A stretch of DNA of 10,941 nucleotides from an uncultured beta proteobacterium (lineage in GTDB: Bacteria; Pseudomonadota; Gammaproteobacteria; Burkholderiales; Burkholderiaceae_C): assembly GCA_903958915.1 (NCBI GenBank), contig CAJBVC010000512.1, forward strand, positions 1-10,941, given 5' to 3'. A program made the translations under genes and the position numbers. Of the stretch, positions 6,291-10,941 are shown one piece after another. How positions within the stretch are numbered: the stretch's first letter is position 1; each line of letters begins with the position of its first letter. Under the pieces are notes generated by a model. It made no database searches and was not told the origin of the DNA. It saw only the letters and a program-made list of their open reading frames with translations.

Positions 6291-8153
6291 ATGGGTGAGA
6301 AGAAACGTCGCGCCACTGCAGGACTCATTAGGTTTGAAGGCGATCCGAAAGTGGCAAGGATGCTGCGCGAAGCGCAGCATTTTCTTAGAAATCAACAGCT
6401 CAAAGACGCAAAGCTTGCGTTTGAACGCGTACTTCAACTCGAACCTAGTCGAGTCGATGCGCTGAGAGGGCTGGCAGAAATCGCATTGAAAGTTGGCATC
6501 GTCAATGCGGGTGTCAATATCTTGGCACAGGCGCTGTCAATCGCACCACACGATTCACTAACACGGCAACTCTATGCTGAAGCTCTTGAGGCGTCTGGTG
6601 ATATCGAATCTTCTGTAATTGAGTGGCAGACTCTAAGTCGATCACAGCCCGAGAACCCGTTGTATTGGGAAAACTTGGGGCTGTCGCAACAGTACATTGG
6701 TGACATGGCTGACGCCAAGAATGCGTATGTTCGAGCGTTGGAACTAGGTTCAAGCCTATCGCTGCACTGCAAAATGGCCACCTTGATTTCGCCCATTATT
6801 TCATCGCGCGAGTCAATGCTATTGGAACGCCAACGGATGGAACAGAGCATTGATGCGCTATTGGCAACGAATAGAGTAGAGCCAGTGCTTGATGATCCAA
6901 TGAGGGCGGCTCTCTGGACTAACTTCTACCTCGCCTACCACGGCATGTCCAACAAGATACTACAGATCAAAACCGCTCAGATGTATAGACGGTTCGTTCC
7001 ATCATTGGACTTCGTTGCTGGGCATTGCATCGATCCTATCCGAAGGGACCGAAAGATCAAAATCGGATTAATTTCACAGTTCTTTTACAACCACAGCATC
7101 GGACGCACTAGCCGCGGATTCTTCGCCAAACTTTCTAGACACACTTTTGATGTCACAGCAATCTTCATTGCTCCAACAATCCAAGACGAATATTCAGAGT
7201 TCATAAGGAGTAAAAGCGACCGAAGCATTGTTGTTCCGCAAGATTTGTCGACTGCAAGGGCACTGATTGCGGAGCAGAAACTCGACATTCTGTTCTATCA
7301 GGACATTGGCATGGAGCCATTTGGCTATTTCCTTGCCTATTCACGATTGGCGCCATTGCAATGCGTTTCGTTTGGACACCCGGACACAACCGGCATCCCA
7401 ACCATCGATTACTTCATATCAAACGATTTGTACGAGGTGCCAGAGGCAGCAATTCACTACAGCGAAAGACTGTATGTCCTTAAGGGCCTGGGAACCCTCT
7501 CGTACTATCATCGTCCGCGTCTGCCTGATAGGCCCAAGACACGTTTGGAATTGGGTTTGAATGCGGGAGATCGAATATATCTTTGTCCTCAAAACCTGTT
7601 CAAGCTGCACCCCGATATGGATGAACTCATGGCTGCGATTTTGCGGCGCGATCCTCAGGGAAAGATTGTCATGATTTCAGGAAAAGTAAATCGCTGGACT
7701 GAACTACTCAAAAAGCGATGGTCAGAAACCATACCGGATGTGGTGGATCGAATCATCTTTCTTCCGCGCATGATCAGCTCCGACTATCTGACCCTAATCG
7801 CCTCCTCAGATGTCATGCTTGACACAATTCACTTCAATGGAATGAACACGTCTTTGGAAGCATTTTCGGTGGGAACCCCTGTGGTCACGTACGCAGGCGA
7901 GTTTCAAAGAGGTAGACACACGCAGGCGATGTACCAAAGGATGGGAATATCAGTATGTATTGCCGAGACGTTGCAGGCTTATGTAGACATTGCGGTGCGA
8001 GTTGCTACGGAAACTGCGTATCGTGAGGGCTTGCGATCACAAATCCTCGCTCGGTGCGATAGTCTTTTTGAGGATGAGCGAGTGATTGAGGAGTTTGAGT
8101 TGGCTTTTGTTGAGCTATTACGGAGGCGGCTCCAAACTTATAGTCCTGAGTAA
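6291..8153 (+). CDS. TPR-containing GT41 glycosyltransferase (O-GlcNAc transferase-like)
   Basis: A 620-residue cytoplasmic enzyme with no signal peptide or membrane segment. It is predicted to transfer a sugar from a nucleotide donor to a protein. Residues about 20-165 form about four TPR helical hairpins (e.g. AKLAFERVLQLEP, AKNAYVRALELG), the substrate-binding part in this family. The catalytic part shows GT41 landmarks: IGLISQFFYNHSIGR, with H268 at the position of the conserved His; QCVSFGHPDTTGIPTIDYF; LCPQNLFKLHPDMD, with K438 likely contacting the nucleotide; and DVMLDTIHFNGMNTSLEA (D511 to E523) followed by GTPVVTYAGE. Length and order fit bacterial OGT homologues. ATG 6291 has AAAGG 12 bases upstream, a weak but usable site. 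The gene is less G+C-rich than the RCC1 gene. The acceptor is unknown. The nearby secreted proteins are candidates only by proximity, and such enzymes also occur with flagellin or polysaccharide genes. Confidence 0.9.
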   Translation: MGEKKRRATAGLIRFEGDPKVARMLREAQHFLRNQQLKDAKLAFERVLQLEPSRVDALRGLAEIALKVGIVNAGVNILAQALSIAPHDSLTRQLYAEALEASGDIESSVIEWQTLSRSQPENPLYWENLGLSQQYIGDMADAKNAYVRALELGSSLSLHCKMATLISPIISSRESMLLERQRMEQSIDALLATNRVEPVLDDPMRAALWTNFYLAYHGMSNKILQIKTAQMYRRFVPSLDFVAGHCIDPIRRDRKIKIGLISQFFYNHSIGRTSRGFFAKLSRHTFDVTAIFIAPTIQDEYSEFIRSKSDRSIVVPQDLSTARALIAEQKLDILFYQDIGMEPFGYFLAYSRLAPLQCVSFGHPDTTGIPTIDYFISNDLYEVPEAAIHYSERLYVLKGLGTLSYYHRPRLPDRPKTRLELGLNAGDRIYLCPQNLFKLHPDMDELMAAILRRDPQGKIVMISGKVNRWTELLKKRWSETIPDVVDRIIFLPRMISSDYLTLIASSDVMLDTIHFNGMNTSLEAFSVGTPVVTYAGEFQRGRHTQAMYQRMGISVCIAETLQAYVDIAVRVATETAYREGLRSQILARCDSLFEDERVIEEFELAFVELLRRRLQTYSPE

Positions 8154-8306
8154 ATTGCATGACTCGCGGTGGCGGCACTCGAAGTGGCTAAGACGCCGTG
8201 AATTACCACCCAACCGCGCCTCAACTACCAACCAAACCCCTCGGGCCGACACAAACAACCTCCAAACCGTCATATAGTGGTCAAGCGTGAAATATGCAGG
8301 CTAGGC

Positions 8307-8332
8307 GTAAGCGGCCAGCCATGGCACATTGA
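8307..8332 (+). repeat. IS66 left terminal inverted repeat
   Basis: It starts GTAAGCGGCC and ends GGCACATTGA. It pairs with the inverse of 10806-10831 over 26 positions with one mismatch (C/T at position 10 of the repeat). Similarity ends sharply at both sides, which fixes the IS boundary. Confidence 0.95.
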
Positions 8333-8356
8333 TTTCTGCACCCAAGCGCGTAAACA
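8329..8356 (+). promoter_or_regulatory. Weak candidate tnp promoter overlapping the left IS end
   Basis: TTGATT (8329-8334), 16 bases, then TAAACA (8351-8356). The -35-like box overlaps the inner edge of the terminal repeat, as in some IS elements. The -10 match is poor (3 of 6). Confidence 0.2.
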
Positions 8357-8389
8357 TAGTGTCCACATTACAAGGAAGTGGACACTATG
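8355..8389 (+). promoter_or_regulatory. 12-bp inverted repeat enclosing the tnpA ribosome binding site and start codon
   Basis: CATAGTGTCCAC (8355-8366) is a perfect inverted match of GTGGACACTATG (8378-8389), with an 11-base spacer. The last three bases of the right arm are the tnpA ATG, and most of the AAGGAAG ribosome binding site lies in the loop. In RNA this would be a stable hairpin hiding the start codon; in DNA it could be an operator. Either could keep transposase expression low. Confidence 0.6.
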
Positions 8390-8761
8390 GAAACGAAGAG
8401 AGTGGCACGGCGCAATCACAGCGCTGAATTTCGAACGCAAGTTCTTGCCGCCTGCTGCGAACCCGGCGCCTCGGTCGCTGCTATTGCGATGCGTAACGGG
8501 CTAAATGCCAATGTGATTTATCGCTGGCTGCGCGAGAAACCGCACAGGACTCAAACGCCGCAGGTCACTCCAACGCAGGTAAGGCAGGTAACAAACTTCT
8601 TGCCGGTACAACTGTCCCAGCCAGTTGCCAAGCCTGTGACGGTAACGGCATCGGCTGAGATTCGCATGGAACTGCGCCGAGGCGGCTCCAGCGTCACCGT
8701 GAACTGGCCATTGCAGTGTTCGGCAGAATGTGCCACCTGGCTGCGCGATTGGCTGCGATGA
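8387..8761 (+). CDS. tnpA: IS66 TnpA (OrfA), HTH accessory protein
   Basis: This 124-residue protein is the first of the three IS66 proteins, all needed for transposition in studied members; its exact biochemical role is not settled. Residues about 10-48 form a helix-turn-helix typical of IS66 and IS3 OrfA proteins: HSAEFRTQVLAAC, then SVAAIAMRNGLNANVIYRWLRE. A variable proline- and threonine-rich linker follows. The C-terminus SAECATWLRDWLR matches the family's conserved end. ATG 8387 is chosen over GTG 8378 because AAGGAAG (8372-8378) is correctly spaced for it. The stop overlaps the tnpB start as ATGA, so translation is probably coupled. A 12-bp inverted repeat covers its start site. Confidence 0.92.
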   Translation: METKRVARRNHSAEFRTQVLAACCEPGASVAAIAMRNGLNANVIYRWLREKPHRTQTPQVTPTQVRQVTNFLPVQLSQPVAKPVTVTASAEIRMELRRGGSSVTVNWPLQCSAECATWLRDWLR

Positions 8762-9099
8762 TCCGAATCGATGCCCTGTGGCTAGCGACCGGCCCGGTTG
8801 ATATGCGCGTCGGATCTGAGGGCTTACTGGCTCGAGTGGTTCAAGTGTTCGGCGCAGCGCGTGCCCATCACGGTTACCTGTTTGCCAACGCAAGGGCCAA
8901 CCGCATCAAGTTGCTGGTGCACGACGGATTCGGCGTTTGGTGTGCTGCGCGCCGGTTAAACCAAGGCCGCTTTGCATGGCCGCGTGAAGTGGCTGATGCA
9001 GCCACGCCGGTGACGCTGACCCAGCAACAATTTGACGCCTTGGTGCTGGGCTTGCCCTGGCAAAGATTAGGTGAAATGCAGGTCATTACACGCATGTAA
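8758..9099 (+). CDS. tnpB: IS66 TnpB (OrfB) accessory protein
   Basis: A 113-residue protein of the IS66 Orf2-like family, required with TnpA and TnpC for transposition in studied elements. The hallmark motifs are intact: ATGPVDMRVG near the N-terminus (family TGPVDMRKG), HHGYLFANARANRIKLLVHDGFGVW in the centre, and ARRLNQGRFAWP. The length is usual for the family. It starts at ATG 8758, overlapping the tnpA stop by the ATGA arrangement, so it relies on translational coupling. This protein is unrelated to the TnpB nucleases of IS200/IS605. Confidence 0.93.
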   Translation: MIRIDALWLATGPVDMRVGSEGLLARVVQVFGAARAHHGYLFANARANRIKLLVHDGFGVWCAARRLNQGRFAWPREVADAATPVTLTQQQFDALVLGLPWQRLGEMQVITRM

Positions 9100-9181
9100 T
9101 AGAAGGGATTTGCCAGCTAAAGAATCGCAATTAGCACTTGCCCTAATGGCGCACTGCGAGTTTGTTTTGCACAATACAAAT

Positions 9182-10768
9182 ATGCTCAACGTGCACGAAT
9201 TCAAAGTCCAAGACCTACAGCGTCTGAGCCCGGATGCACTGACCGAAGTGGCCACCGAACTGCTGCTGCACATCGCCGAGCAAAGCAAGTTAATCACCTC
9301 CCAAGCGCAGGCCATCAAGTTCCGCGACGTCAAGATCGAACGCATCATGTTTGAGCTCAGGCGCCTGAAATCCTGGCGCTTTGCGGCCAAGACCGAAAGC
9401 ATGAATGCTGAGCAGCGCCAGTTGTTTGAGGAAACCCTGGCCGCTGATCAGGCAAGCCTTGAAGCTCAGCTCGAAGCATTGCAGGGTCAAACCGCAACGT
9501 CGGGCGAACCCGCAGACAAAACCCCTGCACGTCAACCCAAGCGCCAGGCATTGCCCGAACATCTGCGCCGCGTGGACCACCACCACGAACCCGAGAACAC
9601 CACCTGCGATTGTGGCGAGGCTATGGTACGCATCGGCGAAGACGTGAGCGAGAAGCTCGACATCGTGCCGGCCGAGTTCTTCGTTCATCGCCACGTTCGT
9701 GGCAAGTGGGCTTGCAAGTGCTGCCAGACATTGGTGCAAGAGCCGGTTGCGCCCCACATCATCGACAAGGGCATGCCCGCTGAGGGTTTGATCGCCCACA
9801 CCCTGGTGAGCCGATTCGTCGATCACATTCCCTACTACCGCCAAGAGCAGATCAACGCACGCTCTGGCATCCACACACCGCGCTCGACGCTGGCGGCCTG
9901 GTCGGGACAGGGTGGCGCCGGCTTGATTCCACTGTATGACGCGCACCGCAAGTTTGTGCTCGGCGCCAACGTTTTACATGTTGATGAAACGCCGGTGAAT
10001 ATGTTGGACCCGGGCGCGGGCAAGACCAAACGCGCTTACATCTGGGCATATGCGCGCAGCGGCTTCGATATGTCGCCGGGGGTGGTGTACGACTTCTGCG
10101 TGGGCAGGGGTGCAAAGTATCCGGTTGCATTCCTGAAAGATTGGTCTGGCACGCTGGTGTGCGATGGCTATGCAGCCTACGACGCCGTCTTCAAGCTTGA
10201 GCGACGCATTGAGGCTGGATGTCTTGCACATGCAAGGCGCAAATTCGACGAACTGATCAAGGACAACCAAAGCCCGGTGGCCACACAGGCAGTGCAGCGT
10301 ATCGCCCATCTGTACGGTATCGAGCGAGAAGCCCGCAATTTATCAGTCGAGCAACGCCTGGAAATGCGACAGGCCAGGGCCAAACCACTGTATGAAGAAA
10401 TGCACGTCTGGCTGCAACTCGAACGCCGGCGCGTACCCGACGGTAGCGCCGTTGCAAATGCCATCGACTACAGTCTGAACCGCTGGAGCGCGTTGATAGC
10501 CAACTTGGTGGACGGCGACGTGCCTGTTGACAATAACCACATTGAGAATTTGATGCGTCCCTGGGCCATGGGCAGGAAAGCATGGTTATTCGCGGGTAGT
10601 GAGCTCGCCGGTCAACGCGCTGCCATCGTCATGAGCCTGGTGCAATCGGCAAAGATGCAGGGCCACGATCCGTGGGCGTATCTGAAGGACGTGCTCACGC
10701 GACTGCCATCGCACCTGAACAGCCGCATCGACGAGTTGCTTCCGCATCGCTGGCAGCCTCAGGTCTGA
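9182..10768 (+). CDS. tnpC: IS66 TnpC, DDE transposase
   Basis: The transposase that cuts and joins the IS ends; from ATG 9182 it has 528 residues, the usual IS66 size. Residues about 1-110 form a helical, coiled-coil-like region (LLLHIAEQSKLI, then LEAQLEALQ), containing WRFAAKTE. A zinc-finger-like cluster follows: C142, C144 and, after a gap, C178, C180 and C181. The catalytic residues are D268 (HVDETPV), D328 (VCDGYAAYD) and E455 (HIENLMRPWAMGRKAW). The C-terminus ends in the IS66 signature LLPHRW. The start is uncertain: the frame is open back to GTG 9071, overlapping tnpB, with AAAGATTAG before it, and ATG 9146 is also possible. None has a strong ribosome binding site. I chose 9182 because the family-like sequence begins there. 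No frameshift or stop is seen, so it is likely functional. Confidence 0.94.
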   Translation: MLNVHEFKVQDLQRLSPDALTEVATELLLHIAEQSKLITSQAQAIKFRDVKIERIMFELRRLKSWRFAAKTESMNAEQRQLFEETLAADQASLEAQLEALQGQTATSGEPADKTPARQPKRQALPEHLRRVDHHHEPENTTCDCGEAMVRIGEDVSEKLDIVPAEFFVHRHVRGKWACKCCQTLVQEPVAPHIIDKGMPAEGLIAHTLVSRFVDHIPYYRQEQINARSGIHTPRSTLAAWSGQGGAGLIPLYDAHRKFVLGANVLHVDETPVNMLDPGAGKTKRAYIWAYARSGFDMSPGVVYDFCVGRGAKYPVAFLKDWSGTLVCDGYAAYDAVFKLERRIEAGCLAHARRKFDELIKDNQSPVATQAVQRIAHLYGIEREARNLSVEQRLEMRQARAKPLYEEMHVWLQLERRRVPDGSAVANAIDYSLNRWSALIANLVDGDVPVDNNHIENLMRPWAMGRKAWLFAGSELAGQRAAIVMSLVQSAKMQGHDPWAYLKDVLTRLPSHLNSRIDELLPHRWQPQV

Positions 10769-10805
10769 GCGTAGCCGACGCCCTCGCATATTGCGGGCGC
10801 CTGCG

Positions 10806-10831
10806 TCAATGTGCCATGGCTAGCCGCTTAC
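10806..10831 (-). repeat. IS66 right terminal inverted repeat
   Basis: Read on the minus strand it begins GTAAGCGGCT and matches the left end at 25 of 26 positions. It lies 37 bases beyond the tnpC stop. Just inside is a GC-rich hairpin-forming stretch (10777-10807, outer arms GACGC/GCGTC) without a U-tract. Confidence 0.95.
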
Positions 10832-10878
10832 CAAGATCTGGCCCGAATAGCCTATCAATCAACTATCCATTCCTTTGC

Positions 10879-10941
10879 GTGTCGAGAATACTCATTGGAA
10901 TCAGCATTGTTGGACTGGCATTTCTGACGGGCGTCGGTTCC
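10879..10941 (+). CDS. Possible N-terminus of an exported protein, cut by the window edge
   Basis: A frame from GTG 10879 encodes 21 residues, SRILIGISIVGLAFLTGVGS after the start, which reads like a signal peptide or membrane anchor: a basic residue, then a hydrophobic stretch. No good ribosome binding site precedes it, and the frame is also open upstream, so the start is uncertain. It lies about 50 bases right of the IS and could be read from it. Too short to identify. Confidence 0.22.
   Translation, partial: MSRILIGISIVGLAFLTGVGS

Larger units (their letters stand above)
8307..10831 (+). mobile_element. IS66-family insertion sequence, structurally complete (2525 bp)
   Basis: Terminal inverted repeats of 26 bp (8307-8332 and 10806-10831) match at 25 of 26 positions and begin with GTAAGCGG, typical of IS66. 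Between them lie tnpA, tnpB and tnpC in the standard order and orientation, all intact, with the DDE residues present. The flanking 8-mers GGCTAGGC (8299-8306) and CAAGATCT (10832-10839) do not match, so the usual 8-bp target duplication is absent. The element sits 153 bases after the glycosyltransferase stop and does not visibly break a gene on its left. Confidence 0.93.

Noticed and set aside
8154..8306. Gap between the GT41 gene and the IS as a site of a small gene or terminator
   Set aside because: No open frame with a start site and no clear stem with U-tract could be found in these 153 bases.
10777..10807. GC-rich hairpin after tnpC as a terminator
   Set aside because: The stem is interrupted by bulges and no U-tract follows; it may simply be part of the IS end structure.
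1..10941. CRISPR array, tRNA or rRNA genes
   Set aside because: No regularly spaced identical repeats and no conserved RNA-gene sequence were seen on either strand.

Overview
The window looks like chromosomal DNA of a betaproteobacterium, most likely Burkholderiales and perhaps Comamonadaceae (Rhodoferax/Polaromonas-like). The reasons are the G+C-rich coding style, the secreted-protein modules used by the first two genes, and an intergenic element resembling the 'TTTGATAGCTGCTTG' repeat common in that family. This placement is inference from memory of the families, not from a search.

Layout. (1) Positions 1-1736: a plus-strand gene for a secreted multidomain protein with a signal peptide, a DUF3472-like domain, an Ig-like domain and two tandem C-terminal modules. 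(2) Positions 1968-5285, minus strand and convergent with the first: a large secreted RCC1-repeat protein with 14 repeats, probably two seven-bladed propellers. It ends in the same pair of C-terminal modules as gene 1. A small minus-strand ORF with a very good Shine-Dalgarno (1884-1657) follows it and runs antisense into the end of gene 1. (3) Positions about 5290-6290: nearly 1 kb with no convincing gene. It holds a degenerate family repeat, several hairpins, a tandem 12-bp repeat and a clear rho-independent terminator. (4) Positions 6291-8153: a cytoplasmic TPR-GT41 (O-GlcNAc-transferase-like) glycosyltransferase. (5) Positions 8307-10831: a structurally complete IS66-family insertion sequence with 26-bp terminal inverted repeats and tnpA, tnpB and tnpC. 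It lacks the expected 8-bp target duplication. (6) The last about 60 bases may be the N-terminus of another exported protein.

How the parts may fit. The two convergent genes encode exported proteins that share an unusual C-terminal module pair, so they probably share an export, anchoring or assembly route. The nearby GT41 enzyme belongs to a superfamily that includes cytoplasmic glycosyltransferases acting on adhesins. A link to the two surface proteins is possible but speculative. The IS66 element is a separate mobile unit that landed downstream of the glycosyltransferase gene.
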